Shown here in pieces: positions 1 to 10,735 of a stretch of DNA of 49,696 bases. The stretch is from Mariniblastus sp. (GTDB lineage: Bacteria > Planctomycetota > Planctomycetia > Pirellulales > Pirellulaceae). The translations under genes were made by a program, and so were the position numbers. The stretch spans positions 1 through 49,696 of the forward strand of contig JAKVBF010000007.1 in the NCBI GenBank assembly GCA_022447555.1. Direction: 5' to 3'. Position 1 is the first letter of the stretch. Every line of letters starts with the position of its first letter. Under the pieces are notes generated by a model. The model was not told the origin of the DNA and did not search any database. It saw nothing but the letters and a program-made list of their open reading frames with translations.

Positions 1-576
1 GAGGACGTCCGGCTGATTCGCAGTCAGCTGGACCGTTGCCGTAAGATTCTGGATCGGATGGCCAGTCATGCGGGTCAGTCGGCGGGCAACGCCTTCGAAA
101 CAGTCACCATTGAGCAGCTGGTTCATGCCGTGCTCAGCGAGCTGCCCGAACACCGTAAAATCGAAGTCGAGCTGGGGGAGTCACTGGCTGAGGATACGAT
201 TCGTGTCCCTCTAGACGACCTCTGCCAGGCGCTACGGGGCCTTATCCAAAATGCGTTAGACGCTGGCCCGGGGGTTGTTAATATCAACATTATCCGAATT
301 CGAAGGAGCTGGGAGTGGCATATCATCGACAGCGGCCCCGGCATGACTCGCGAAGTTCTCAATCGGGTGAGCGAGCCTTTTTTCACAACCAAACAGCCGG
401 GCAAAGGTATGGGCCTAGGCCTTTTCCTGGCGGAGAACGTGATTGGACGCCTTGGTGGTGACATCCAAATCGACTCCGCTCCGGGGCAAGGGACCCAAGT
501 GGTCGTTCGAATTCCGGAGCAACCTACGAATCGCATGGAACAGTTTTCATCACCGAAAAAAAATAACATTGATTGA
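1..576 (+). CDS. regB: RegB/PrrB/ActS-type redox sensor histidine kinase, C-terminal part
   Basis: The reading frame is open from base 1, so the gene begins outside the window and the ATG at 58 is internal. The visible part is the end of the dimerisation helix pair plus the whole HATPase domain: N-box NALDAG, G1 box DSGPGM, F box EPFFTTK and G2 box GMGLGLF. The first residues, RSQLDRCRKIL, match the RegB/PrrB dimer helix that carries the redox-active cysteine of this family; the Cys codon is at 37-39. Family knowledge: RegB senses quinone pool and thiol redox state and phosphorylates RegA. The partner regulator lies 92 bases downstream. The position directly before a quinol oxidoreductase/oxidase cluster suggests respiratory control. 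The sensor membrane domain and phospho-accepting His are not visible. Confidence 0.85.
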   Translation, partial: EDVRLIRSQLDRCRKILDRMASHAGQSAGNAFETVTIEQLVHAVLSELPEHRKIEVELGESLAEDTIRVPLDDLCQALRGLIQNALDAGPGVVNINIIRIRRSWEWHIIDSGPGMTREVLNRVSEPFFTTKQPGKGMGLGLFLAENVIGRLGGDIQIDSAPGQGTQVVVRIPEQPTNRMEQFSSPKKNNID

Positions 577-668
577 GGCCAAATGGTCTACTGGTTAGCC
601 CTGACGCCAACCGAATGAACGTTTTAAAGTAGGATACCTTTTGAGTCTGGACCCCCTAAAAACCAACC

Positions 669-1196
669 ATGAATGAATCCAAAACCATTTTAGTCGTCGA
701 CGACGATGAAGTCTTGCGATTGCGATTGGAAAAGGCGTTTGCCAAGCGTGGCTTGACTGTATTCACGGCAAGTGGCTTTGACGAAGCTGTGGACAAGGTC
801 AAACAACAAGCACCGGACATGGCGGTTGTAGATCTCAAAATGGCGGGTCGCAGCGGCATGGAGCTGCTAAAAGAGATCAAAGAACTTTCACCCGCGACTC
901 AGGTCGTCATGCTGACGGGCTATGGAAGCATCACCAATGCTGTCGAAGCGGTTAAGCTGGGAGCTTTGAACTACGTCACCAAACCAGCCGATGCCGATCA
1001 AGTTTTAAGCGCGTTCGGCTCGATGGAAGAAGATCCTGAAGTGCCTGAATTCCCACCCCCCTCATTGGCATCTGCCGAGTGGGAACACATTCAGCGGGTT
1101 TTGGCAGATTGCAACGGCAACATCTCCGAAGCGGCTCGTCGGCTGGACATCCCCAGACGAACTCTGCAGCGAAAGCTGAAGAAGAACGCACCCTAA
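669..1196 (+). CDS. regA: RegA/PrrA/ActR-type response regulator
   Basis: This 175-residue two-domain regulator is the usual length for the RegA/PrrA/ActR family. The receiver domain (about 5-120) has the acidic pocket VVDDDE, the phospho-acceptor Asp55 in [11 protein letters not shown], and the conserved Lys in YVTKPAD. After a proline-rich linker (EFPPPS) comes a Fis-type helix-turn-helix with the family signature EWEHIQRVL...NISEAARRL...RRTLQRKL. Such regulators activate or repress respiration, carbon and nitrogen genes when phosphorylated by RegB. The kinase gene ends 92 bases upstream, so the two are probably co-transcribed. The respiratory cluster starts 644 bases downstream; direct control of it is inferred, not shown. 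Confidence 0.9.
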   Translation: MNESKTILVVDDDEVLRLRLEKAFAKRGLTVFTASGFDEAVDKVKQQAPDMAVVDLKMAGRSGMELLKEIKELSPATQVVMLTGYGSITNAVEAVKLGALNYVTKPADADQVLSAFGSMEEDPEVPEFPPPSLASAEWEHIQRVLADCNGNISEAARRLDIPRRTLQRKLKKNAP

Positions 1197-1342
1197 CCAA
1201 GTTCAGGTAAGGCCGACGAAATCTCCCATCTATTGCTTCCAGCCAAATGGCTGCCGGCGGCAAGGATTCAGCCTGCCAACGGGGTCTCAAAAGTGTTCTG
1301 ATAGGGCGCAATCACACCGCTCAGATTACCACAAAGGCCAAA

Positions 1343-1441
1343 TCAGCAGGGAAAACCCATTAGAACACGAGCTAAAACGACCATAATGATGGCGATTACA
1401 AGGAATTTTCCTGTCTCGGTTAGCTGCTTTTGGCTGGACAT
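1343..1441 (-). CDS. Possible 32-residue single-helix membrane peptide
   Basis: An ATG at 1441 opens 32 codons ending at a TGA (1343-1345). The product begins with a polar stretch (MSSQKQLTETGK) followed by one strong hydrophobic segment (FLVIAIIMVVLARVLMGF), the layout of a small membrane protein. A GGAG sits four bases before the start. It is antisense to the leader of the Act operon and too short to judge by codon use. No family recognised. It could be chance; the combination of ribosome site, start and clean transmembrane helix is the only support. Confidence 0.35.
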   Translation of the reverse strand: MSSQKQLTETGKFLVIAIIMVVLARVLMGFPC

Positions 1442-1531
1442 CGGGCTCCAATCATCCCGATTACTATGAAGAATTGATCCATCTCCTAACGCCACTCCTG
1501 AACTTTTCGAAGCCGCGATTTGACGTTTTAC

Positions 1532-1581
1532 CCCGATTTTTACCGAACCAGGCCCTAACTTCGGTTCGTGGTCGGATCGGG
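1532..1581. repeat. Nested inverted repeat in the Act operon leader
   Basis: An inner pair CGAACC (1544-1549) and GGTTCG (1563-1568) lies inside an outer pair CCCGAT (1532-1537) and ATCGGG (1576-1581). Both arms are perfect, with unpaired bases between inner and outer arms. No run of T follows on either strand, so it is a poor terminator. It could be a regulator site or an RNA structure about 260 bases upstream of actA. Confidence 0.4.
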
Positions 1582-1840
1582 AAAAACCTAGATATATCGG
1601 TCCTTAGGTCCTTTTGGCGACTGCAGCAGGAAGTTTAGGCAGCCTCGAAATTAGCCAAACCAAAGGCAAAATGGATCCATTTCACCCTAAAAAAACCGAC
1701 CTAAAAACGAATTTACCCCCCCAAAAGTATGCGACGAATTACCACGTCGACCGAAACGTTGTATTCATTTAAATTTTGCAGACAAATATTCGGGTCTTTG
1801 CGCCAATACTCCGTATTTACGGTGGCTTGGAAGCGAGGCC

Positions 1841-2587
1841 ATGACTTTATTGGGACCCCCGACTGAGAAACGATTCCGTCGGTTCGACTTCTACTGGATT
1901 GCACAAAACATGCAAGAGTTTCACTTTCCCAACTGGGTGAACAAATTTACGTTGTTGATGCTGGTTAGCGGACTGCTCGTCGCCGGCTATTTGGCGACCT
2001 GTTTGTTTGCGGCCATTAATCCGTCCATTGTGAATGTAGGCCATCAACCAACCCAGCCGGTTCCTTTCAGTCACAAACTACACGCCGGGCGTTTAAAATT
2101 AGATTGTCGCTACTGTCACAACACGGTTGAAAAGACCAGTCACGCGGCGGTTCCTCCGACCGCTACTTGTGGCAACTGTCACGGTGGTGACCTAACCAAA
2201 CAGGGGGCGACGCTCGGAGTCGTTCACCCGGATAGCCCGCTGCTGAAGCCCGTACGCACTAGCTTGGAAACAAACGACCCCGTTCTCTGGGATCGCGTTC
2301 ACGACCTGCCGGATTTCGTGTACTTCAATCATTCAGCCCACGTCAATCGCGGCGTCAGCTGCGTCTCTTGTCACGGCCGAATCGACAAAATGGAAGTGGT
2401 CACGCAAGTTGAACCTCTGTCCATGAAGTGGTGTCTCGACTGCCACCGCAATCCGACGCCTAACATTCGCGATCCCAAACTTGTAACGAAGCTCGATTTT
2501 AAAAGTGATGACCCGAATTACGGTGAGACCTGGGCCAAGAAACTGGGGGTCAATCCGAACGTCAACTGCAGCACCTGCCACCGCTAA
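1841..2587 (+). CDS. actA: ActA, pentaheme cytochrome c subunit of Alternative Complex III
   Basis: Five CXXCH heme-binding motifs are present: CRYCH (89-93), CGNCH (110-114), CVSCH (174-178), CLDCH (198-202) and CSTCH (243-247), the last almost at the C-terminus. A single hydrophobic anchor lies at about 37-58. This is the pattern of ActA, the periplasmic pentaheme protein of Alternative Complex III, which passes electrons from quinol towards a cytochrome c or oxidase. The ATG at 1841 has a GGAAGCGAGG stretch before it; an in-frame ATG at 1910 would start the protein just before the anchor, as many homologues do, and is a real alternative. It is the first gene of an operon running through actF and the oxidase; actB begins 61 bases later. 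Confidence 0.93.
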   Translation: MTLLGPPTEKRFRRFDFYWIAQNMQEFHFPNWVNKFTLLMLVSGLLVAGYLATCLFAAINPSIVNVGHQPTQPVPFSHKLHAGRLKLDCRYCHNTVEKTSHAAVPPTATCGNCHGGDLTKQGATLGVVHPDSPLLKPVRTSLETNDPVLWDRVHDLPDFVYFNHSAHVNRGVSCVSCHGRIDKMEVVTQVEPLSMKWCLDCHRNPTPNIRDPKLVTKLDFKSDDPNYGETWAKKLGVNPNVNCSTCHR

Positions 2588-2648
2588 TCGTTTGCCCAAG
2601 TCTTTTAGAAATTTCGCCAAAACATCGTAGCCAGTAAAGCTCGACAAA

Positions 2649-5600
2649 ATGAATAAACCGAAACTTATGTCCGACATCGACCAGATTGATCAGTCTCCGG
2701 AGTTACAGGAGGCGATCGAGCGTGACTTTGGGTCGGCGACCAGTGAACTTCAAGATGGGTTTTCACGTCGGCGATGGCTTCAGTTGATGGGCGCATCTCT
2801 TGCTCTAGGCGGCATGAGCGGCTGCCGTTACAAGGAAGAAAAAATCGCGCCTTATGCGTTTCGGCCTCAAAACCGAATCCCTGGCGTTCCGGAGAAATTT
2901 GCTACCACAATGGACTTCGGTGGTGTCGCACAACCCCTGCTGGCGACCTGCTTTGATGGGCGGCCGATCAAGCTAGATGGTAATGCAGAGCACCCCTGCT
3001 CGTTGGGCGCATCCACGGCCTATACACAGGCAAGCATTCTCGAGCTTTATGATCCCGAGCGGCTGCGAACGCCGATGCAAGCCGACACGAAAGACCTCAA
3101 ACCCAACCTCGTTCACAACGAACGAAACTGGGAGGCTCTCAACAGATATGGCCAGTCTTTGCTTGGCGGCAGCGACCTCTCATCGGTAGCGTTGCTGTCG
3201 GAGCAGATCAGTTCGCCCACCATGCTTAAATTAAAAAAACAGCTTGAGGATAAGGGGGCTAAATGGTTTATTTACTCCTCGATCAATGAAGATAACCAAC
3301 TAGAAGGCTCTAAAATCGCCTTCGGCAAACCGCTTCGCCCTCACTACCAGTTTGACCAGGCGGCAATCATTCTGACGATTGACGCAGACCCGCTATTCAT
3401 GAATCCAAATGGGGTTGGTAATGCTCATGGGTTCACCCAACATCGTAATCCCGATGAAAAAGAAATGAGCCGCCTGTACGCGGTTGAAAGTCAGTTCACC
3501 CATACGGGGGCTGCGGCCGATCATCGAATTTCGGTGACTAGCTCGGACATGGCAGGATTCGTCGGCGCGTTGGCAGCTGCGATCGATTCGGCCTCCGGAA
3601 AGATCGACCCCAAGGCAGAGTACCGAGAAAAAATGATCGCGTGTATCGCTCAGGATCTGGTCGATCACAAAGGTGCAGCGATGATCGTTTGCGGCGAGCG
3701 GCAACCGGCGGCTGTGCACGCAGCAGTGCATGCGTTGAATGACAAGCTTGGTAATAACGGTAAAACCATCCTGTTTACCGAGCTTCCTGAAAGCGCCACT
3801 CAAAATCACATGAAAGCCATTCAAGACTTTGTGAGTGGCGATTACAAAACCGCGGTGATCTTGGGTGGCAACCCCGTGTTCACCGCGCCTCACCAGCTCG
3901 AGATGGCCGACAAGTTACGCAGGATCGAAAACACCGTTTACTTAGGGCAATACCGGAATGAAACCGCTCGCTGTTGCCAGTGGATCGGAAATCCTTCGCA
4001 TCCATTGGAATCATGGGGCGACGCCACAGCATACGATGGATCCACATGTGTGGGCCAGCCTCTTATTCGTCCTCTTTTCAATAGCCTTTCCGAGATTGAA
4101 TTGCTCGCAACCTGGATGAATCAAAAGACCACCGACGGGATGACGCAGATCAAAGAGAACTCCGGTTTGTCGGATCAAGACTGGGCCCTTTCGGTGCACG
4201 ATGGTTTCATCAAAAACTCTGCCGCCAAGCCTGTCGACGTGACCCTCGCCGCCGACGTGGCTATCCCGGCAGCAACCGATGGTTGGCGAAGCGACTGGGA
4301 TGGCTCGAGCCTTGAACTGGTATTCACACCTAGCAGTTCTGTTTACGACGGGCGTTTTGCCAACAACGCCTGGCTGCAAGAACTGCCAGACTTCATGACG
4401 AAACTGACCTGGGACAACGCCTTGTTGGTCAGCCCCAACACCTACGACGTGCTAAAAAAGAATGGGATTCGCACCCAAATGATTGCGAACGTTCAGGTCG
4501 GTGACAAAATCGTCGGACTGCCTGTTTTAATTCAACCTGGCCAGGCTGATGGCTCTCTGGGGGTTGCGATTGGTTACGGCCGAACAGCGGCTGGACGCGT
4601 GGGAGGAGACGGTAATACCGGAGTCGATCCCGTTGGTGTCAATGTAAACCCTTTGCGGTCTGTGGATGCATGGCATTTTGTCTCAATCGACGAGCCGACT
4701 GAAACGCGGACCGCTTACCGCTTAGCGTTAGTTCAGGAACCATGGAATATCGATACTGTAGGCCGCGATGAAATTCAGAGCCGGATGTTCTACGACAAGA
4801 ACAAGAAAGAATCCAATCGTAGCGCTTTAATTCGAGAGGGCTCTTTAGAAAGCTATAAATCTTTCCTCGCCGAACACCCCATCGAACACCACGATGACGA
4901 GGCAGACCACAGCGGTGGCCATGCTTTGGTTCCATCACAAGAACCTCCTCCATCACTTAACGGTTCGCTGCCGGTCCTCAACAATGTTTCATTTGTGCAG
5001 CCTTTAGACGACCAAGCTCACTCGAATGAGCACGGCGACGAACATGGCCATGGAGGCCATGGTCACGCCCACTGGCCCGAGGCGTTTCATCTGCACCATG
5101 AGAATTTTGACATCACGCCAGGCTCTCGTCGCGTTTACGAATTCCGGCCCAATGACCCGAACCAAGGGCATCGCTGGGGCATGACGATTGATCTGAGCAA
5201 GTGCCTTGGGTGCAATGCCTGTGTTATTGCCTGCCAAGCCGAAAACAACGTCCCCGTCGTGGGTAAAGATGATGTTTGGAGAGGCCGCGAAATGCACTGG
5301 CTCCGCATCGACCGTTATTACGGCAACAACCTGTACAACAGTGAGGCAAAAGACAAGATGCTCGTGCATCAACCTGTCGCCTGCCACCATTGCGAAAACG
5401 CCCCTTGCGAGACGGTTTGCCCGGTTGCTGCGACAGTCCATAGTTCCGAGGGACTCAACGATATGGTTTACAACCGCTGCATCGGAACTCGCTATTGCGG
5501 CAACAACTGCCCTTACAAAGTCCGGCGATTCAACTTCTTCAACTACACCGATGCCGTAACCTTCCTCAAGTATCCAGGTGCCGACAAGTTGTCAGAGGCT

Positions 5601-5996
5601 GATCAAGCCATGCAGAACTTGATGATGAATCCCGAGGTGACGATTCGAAGTCGAGGTGTGATGGAAAAATGCACCTACTGTGTTCAACGAATCCAACACG
5701 CAAAGATTCAGGCTAAGAACGAACATCGAAAAATTGGTCCAAATGAAATTCGGACGGCCTGCCAAGACGCGTGCGGGGCCGATGCGGTTCAGTTTGGAGA
5801 CCTCGCCAACATCAAGAGTAATGTTCGCAAGGCTTATGATAACCCTCGTTCTTACGCAATGCTCGACGAACTCAACAACGTCCCACGAACCAAATACCTT
5901 GCTAAGGTGCGGAACGTCAATCCAGCGTTGATGGAATTTGACGATCGAGACGCGATACGTGGGTATGAAGAAAGACACCCCGAACCGGCAGAATAA
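2649..5996 (+). CDS. actB: ActB, fused molybdopterin-like and iron-sulfur subunit of Alternative Complex III
   Basis: At 1115 residues this is the fused form of ActB. Residues 38-59 carry a twin-arginine signal ([10 protein letters not shown]) ending in Cys59, suggesting export in folded form and possible lipid anchoring. About 60-780 resembles a molybdopterin oxidoreductase; in this family that part has no molybdenum cofactor. About 840-1115 is a four-cluster ferredoxin domain with cysteine groups beginning at C852 (CLGCNAC), C912 (CHHCENAPC), C944 ([11 protein letters not shown]) and C1008 (CTYC). Family knowledge: three 4Fe-4S clusters and one 3Fe-4S cluster feed electrons to the hemes. 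A linker at about 790-815 is unusually rich in histidine. actC starts 48 bases downstream. Confidence 0.93.
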   Translation: MNKPKLMSDIDQIDQSPELQEAIERDFGSATSELQDGFSRRRWLQLMGASLALGGMSGCRYKEEKIAPYAFRPQNRIPGVPEKFATTMDFGGVAQPLLATCFDGRPIKLDGNAEHPCSLGASTAYTQASILELYDPERLRTPMQADTKDLKPNLVHNERNWEALNRYGQSLLGGSDLSSVALLSEQISSPTMLKLKKQLEDKGAKWFIYSSINEDNQLEGSKIAFGKPLRPHYQFDQAAIILTIDADPLFMNPNGVGNAHGFTQHRNPDEKEMSRLYAVESQFTHTGAAADHRISVTSSDMAGFVGALAAAIDSASGKIDPKAEYREKMIACIAQDLVDHKGAAMIVCGERQPAAVHAAVHALNDKLGNNGKTILFTELPESATQNHMKAIQDFVSGDYKTAVILGGNPVFTAPHQLEMADKLRRIENTVYLGQYRNETARCCQWIGNPSHPLESWGDATAYDGSTCVGQPLIRPLFNSLSEIELLATWMNQKTTDGMTQIKENSGLSDQDWALSVHDGFIKNSAAKPVDVTLAADVAIPAATDGWRSDWDGSSLELVFTPSSSVYDGRFANNAWLQELPDFMTKLTWDNALLVSPNTYDVLKKNGIRTQMIANVQVGDKIVGLPVLIQPGQADGSLGVAIGYGRTAAGRVGGDGNTGVDPVGVNVNPLRSVDAWHFVSIDEPTETRTAYRLALVQEPWNIDTVGRDEIQSRMFYDKNKKESNRSALIREGSLESYKSFLAEHPIEHHDDEADHSGGHALVPSQEPPPSLNGSLPVLNNVSFVQPLDDQAHSNEHGDEHGHGGHGHAHWPEAFHLHHENFDITPGSRRVYEFRPNDPNQGHRWGMTIDLSKCLGCNACVIACQAENNVPVVGKDDVWRGREMHWLRIDRYYGNNLYNSEAKDKMLVHQPVACHHCENAPCETVCPVAATVHSSEGLNDMVYNRCIGTRYCGNNCPYKVRRFNFFNYTDAVTFLKYPGADKLSEADQAMQNLMMNPEVTIRSRGVMEKCTYCVQRIQHAKIQAKNEHRKIGPNEIRTACQDACGADAVQFGDLANIKSNVRKAYDNPRSYAMLDELNNVPRTKYLAKVRNVNPALMEFDDRDAIRGYEERHPEPAE

Positions 5997-6044
5997 CCGC
6001 ATAACAACCCAATCAAAAGAACACCTCATACGAGAATTGAATAA

Positions 6045-7439
<1,395 letters not shown>

Positions 7440-7483
7440 CCACCCTTGTTACGAAACGTGCATTAAGCACAGTGAGTCAACAA

Positions 7484-8896
7484 ATGACTGAAAAAACTAA
7501 ATCGGAAGTGTCTGAGCAAAAACTCGTAGGCCTGTTAGCGCAATACGAAGATCCGGGGTCTTTGATTAGCGCTTGCAATCACGCTCGGGAATCCGGATAT
7601 AAAAAAATTGACGCGTTTTCGCCATTTCCCGTTCACGGGATCGATCCCGCGCTGGGCATTCCCCGGACGATTTTGCCATTCTTTGTGTTAATCATTGGAT
7701 TAACGGGCTGTGCGGTCGGCTTGGGAATGCAGTTTTACGCCAACGCTGCAGATTGGTCGCCGCTGTTTCCTGGTTATAGCTTCATGATCAGTGGCAAGCC
7801 TTTTTTCAGCTTGCCAGCCAACATTCCCGTTACATTTGAAGTCGTGATTCTCTCTAGTGCCCTTGCCACTTTCCTAGGTATGTGGGCGCTGAACCGACTG
7901 CCGCGACTGGCTAATCCACTTCATCGGATTTCCCGATTTAAGCGTGTAACTAATGACAAATTTTTCCTGCTGATTGAAACGAAAGATCCTCAGTTTGATC
8001 GCACCGAAACCGAGTCTCAACTCAGCAGCTGGGGTGCCTCGGTGGTCGAAGAGGTAAAGGAAGACCTTACCGACCAGCAACTACCAAGCTGGCTACAGCT
8101 GGCAGGTTTAATGACCGCTTTACTGCTATTGATTCCTCCTGTGCTGATTTTCCGGGCTGAAGGAATGACCAACCGCAAACCCCGATTGCACGTGGTTCCG
8201 GATATGGACTGGCAAGACAAATATAAAACACAGACGCTGTCGCCTAATTTAGGTGATGAGAAACACCCGAAGTTTTTATTTGTTGATGGTCGCGCGATGC
8301 AAGAGCCGATCCCAGGAACCATCGCCCGTGGCGACCTAGATACCGACTCCGAATATTTTCGGGGAATCAAATCGGGCACCGATGCGTTTGCTACGGTCTC
8401 TAGTGCTGGCGCTCGCACGAGCCTGCAGGATGATACCCGTCAAGATGATGCTGCGAACGATAAACCGGCTGAGCCGAACTCCGACACAGCGGCCACTTCA
8501 GAACCTGACTGGGTCACCCAATTCCCCACTAACGTCGAGGTTAATTTGGAGTTGCTGGAACGCGGTCAAGATCGATTCAATATTTACTGCTCGGTTTGCC
8601 ACGGCTACGCCGGAAACGGGGATGGCTTGGTCAACACCCGGGCGTTGGCTCTGGCTGCTGCCGGCAAAGCCCAGTGGACAGCTGCAAAAAGCCTTAATGA
8701 CCCTGAAATCATTAAAAATCCCGTCGGTCGAATTTTTGACACGATTTCCTATGGTCGTGGCACCATGGGGCCCTACAAGGACCAGATTCCTGTCGAAGAT
8801 CGATGGGCCATTGTGGCCTATGTTCGAGCAATTCAGGGAACAGGCATCAAGCCAGAATCAACCACCAAAGCCGAAGAAGACGCCGTAGCCGAGTAA
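7484..8896 (+). CDS. actDE: Fused ActD-ActE: DUF3341 membrane subunit joined to mono-heme cytochrome c
   Basis: The N-terminal 180 or so residues match ActD (DUF3341): a soluble start followed by two transmembrane helices (TILPFFVLIIGLTGC and FEVVILSSALATFLGMWAL). A further helix (LAGLMTALLLLIPPVLIF) then begins an ActE-like region that ends in a cytochrome c domain with one heme motif, CSVCH (369-373), and a likely axial Met in GRGTMGPYK. In the best-studied complexes ActD and ActE are separate proteins; here no stop codon separates them. I chose ATG 7484; a GTG at 7472 in frame would add four residues. Between the halves lies an acidic, low-complexity linker (about 305-345). Role: structural subunit plus electron exit heme. 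Confidence 0.88.
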   Translation: MTEKTKSEVSEQKLVGLLAQYEDPGSLISACNHARESGYKKIDAFSPFPVHGIDPALGIPRTILPFFVLIIGLTGCAVGLGMQFYANAADWSPLFPGYSFMISGKPFFSLPANIPVTFEVVILSSALATFLGMWALNRLPRLANPLHRISRFKRVTNDKFFLLIETKDPQFDRTETESQLSSWGASVVEEVKEDLTDQQLPSWLQLAGLMTALLLLIPPVLIFRAEGMTNRKPRLHVVPDMDWQDKYKTQTLSPNLGDEKHPKFLFVDGRAMQEPIPGTIARGDLDTDSEYFRGIKSGTDAFATVSSAGARTSLQDDTRQDDAANDKPAEPNSDTAATSEPDWVTQFPTNVEVNLELLERGQDRFNIYCSVCHGYAGNGDGLVNTRALALAAAGKAQWTAAKSLNDPEIIKNPVGRIFDTISYGRGTMGPYKDQIPVEDRWAIVAYVRAIQGTGIKPESTTKAEEDAVAE

Positions 8897-8962
8897 CCTA
8901 AGAAGTAAGCTTGGACCAAGTTTCAAAACACACACTCATAACGCTTAATTTGCGATAGTAAC

Positions 8963-10282
8963 ATGCACGAAGCACGAATAGCAAAAATCACTTCGCCCAT
9001 CGTCTCGCTCAAAGACAATTATGTGCGACTGATCCCCATTTCGTTGATTGTCGCGGCCGCCGGTATCGGAAGTGCTTTGTTGCTGTCACTTGACATGCAG
9101 CGATTTTCTTACGCTTACTTGACCAGTTTTTGCACGTTGATGTCGATCTGTTTGGGCGGCCTATTTTTTGTGATCATCATGAACCTGACGAGAGCTGGAT
9201 GGAGTGTAACGCTGCGGCGAATCGCTGAAATCATCGCGATGTGCACATTGCCGATGTTTTTCCTGTACCTACCCATTCTGGTTCCTGTCTTGACCGGATC
9301 AGACGCGGTTTATGTATGGAATGCTGAGGGCTGGTCCATTCATGGCACCGAGGCTGAAAAGCAAGCCGCGTTGGCCGAAGCGGACTACCCACCCCCCATT
9401 GAAGCACTCAAAGCTTTGTATCTAAACCGTTATTTCTTCGGAATAAGAATGGTTGCTTACTTCTTAGCTTGGGGCGGCATGGCCTGGTTCTTCTTGAGCA
9501 ATTCACTCAAACAGGACAAAACGGGAGACAAAAGCCTGTCAGTCAAAATGCAGAAAAACAGCACTTGGATGCTGATCTTGTTCGCGGCGACGCTGGTCTT
9601 TGCGTCATTTGATTTTGAGATGTCTTTAGCGCCCTTCTGGTTTAGTACGATGTGGCCGGTCTATTTCTTTTCCGGCTCAATGCTAAGTGCCTTGGCCACG
9701 ATCACCCTGATCTGCCTTTTGTTACAACGTACGGGGCGGGTCACTGATGAGATTACCGTCGAGCACTATCACGATATGGGCAAGTTGATGTTCGCTTTTG
9801 TCGTCTTTTGGGGTTACATCGCCTTCAGTCAATTCTTGCTGATCTGGTATGCAAACATTCCTGAAGAGACCTTTTGGTATGCATGGCGAATCAACCCCGC
9901 CTCCGACGGCTCCACCACCGGTTGGCAGTGGGTTTCTTTGCTTCTGCTGTTTGGCCACTTATTAATTCCGCTGTTGGCGTTGATGGCCCGAACCGTTCGT
10001 CGTAGTAAAAACTTCTTGTTTTTTGCCACCATCTATCTGTTGATCATGCACTGGGTGGATCACTTTTGGATTGTGATGCCACAATACACTGAGATCACCA
10101 CGGCTCACACGGGACCTGCTGCGGGCTTGGCCCTTTCATTTAATCCGCTGGTCGACATTCCGTGTGTGATCGGCATGGCTGGCGTCTTTGTCGCCCTGTT
10201 CTGCCTGATCGCCCGCGATCGGCCATTGGTGCCACTAAAAGACCCTCGCTTGGGTGAGGCGTTGGCCCACCACAACCCCTAA
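8963..10282 (+). CDS. actF: ActF, second large membrane subunit of Alternative Complex III
   Basis: This 439-residue protein has about ten hydrophobic helices, starting with LIPISLIVAAAGIGSALLL. It has the ActF-type segment FASFDFEMSLAPFWFSTMWPVYFF in the middle and ends with a polar tail. ActF is structurally related to ActC and packs against it in the membrane; in the family it may take part in proton movement. It follows actDE by 66 bases. The downstream reading frame overlaps its end only if an unlikely early start is used, so the true next gene begins after the stop, at 10329. Confidence 0.92.
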   Translation: MHEARIAKITSPIVSLKDNYVRLIPISLIVAAAGIGSALLLSLDMQRFSYAYLTSFCTLMSICLGGLFFVIIMNLTRAGWSVTLRRIAEIIAMCTLPMFFLYLPILVPVLTGSDAVYVWNAEGWSIHGTEAEKQAALAEADYPPPIEALKALYLNRYFFGIRMVAYFLAWGGMAWFFLSNSLKQDKTGDKSLSVKMQKNSTWMLILFAATLVFASFDFEMSLAPFWFSTMWPVYFFSGSMLSALATITLICLLLQRTGRVTDEITVEHYHDMGKLMFAFVVFWGYIAFSQFLLIWYANIPEETFWYAWRINPASDGSTTGWQWVSLLLLFGHLLIPLLALMARTVRRSKNFLFFATIYLLIMHWVDHFWIVMPQYTEITTAHTGPAAGLALSFNPLVDIPCVIGMAGVFVALFCLIARDRPLVPLKDPRLGEALAHHNP

Positions 10283-10328
10283 GCCTTTTTACCAACTTTC
10301 CCACGGAAAACCGTCCGAGATTAAATCT

Positions 10329-10691
10329 ATGACTACTGAGACAGACAATCACGAAATCGCAGACCCTGACGCCTCTGACAGCGGCCGTGGCGACAAGCCG
10401 CGTTATGATGACCTGAATACCCCGGTTATTCTCTTGGTCGGTGTGATTTCCGCGATCGTGACATTTCTGACCATCGCATTTGTCCAAGGCCTTTGCTACC
10501 AGTGGCAGAATGTCTACGTCCGAGCTCGCCAGTACGATTACGTAAATGGGCCGATCCAAGAACTTGTTGATAACCAGAAACAACGACTGACGGGGACAGC
10601 ACCAGGTACGATCTCCATTCAAGACTCAATGAAGCAAGTGATTGCTGAATACGGACACGATGCCACGAAACCGGTCGACCCGAATCATTAA
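10329..10691 (+). CDS. Small one-helix membrane protein in the Act-cox operon
   Basis: The frame is open from 10254, but the ATG at 10329 avoids overlap with actF and gives a 120-residue protein. It has an acidic N-terminus (about 1-35), one transmembrane helix (about 36-60, TPVILLVGVISAIVTFLTIAF) and a polar C-terminal domain of about 60 residues. I do not recognise a family. Its place between actF and the SCO gene, with gaps of 46 and 44 bases, suggests an accessory or assembly subunit of complex III or the oxidase. That role is inferred from position only. Confidence 0.75.
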   Translation: MTTETDNHEIADPDASDSGRGDKPRYDDLNTPVILLVGVISAIVTFLTIAFVQGLCYQWQNVYVRARQYDYVNGPIQELVDNQKQRLTGTAPGTISIQDSMKQVIAEYGHDATKPVDPNH

Positions 10692-10735
10692 AAAGCTTAA
10701 CACTCCCTAGGCAAATATCTCGAACTGATAAAACG

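Larger units (their letters stand above)
1197..1840. promoter_or_regulatory. Long intergenic leader between regA and the Act operon
   Basis: These 644 bases hold no convincing + strand gene. They contain a possible 32-codon membrane peptide on the minus strand (1343-1441) and a nested inverted repeat at 1532-1581. The last 200 bases are rich in A and T runs, as expected for a promoter region. The likely promoter of the large act-cox operon must lie here, but I cannot name clear -35/-10 boxes or a proven RegA site. Confidence 0.5.

Noticed and set aside
976-1311. 111-codon minus-strand frame over the regA end
   Set aside because: It is the antisense shadow of regA, whose codons and domain structure are clear.
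1611-1632. Possible RegA-type binding site (GCGAC near 1618) before the act operon
   Set aside because: Only half of the GCGGC-N5-GTCGC type consensus is present, which is expected by chance.
10254-10328. Upstream extension of the small operon protein into actF
   Set aside because: It would overlap actF by 29 bases, and the added residues are not protein-like; the ATG at 10329 fits better.
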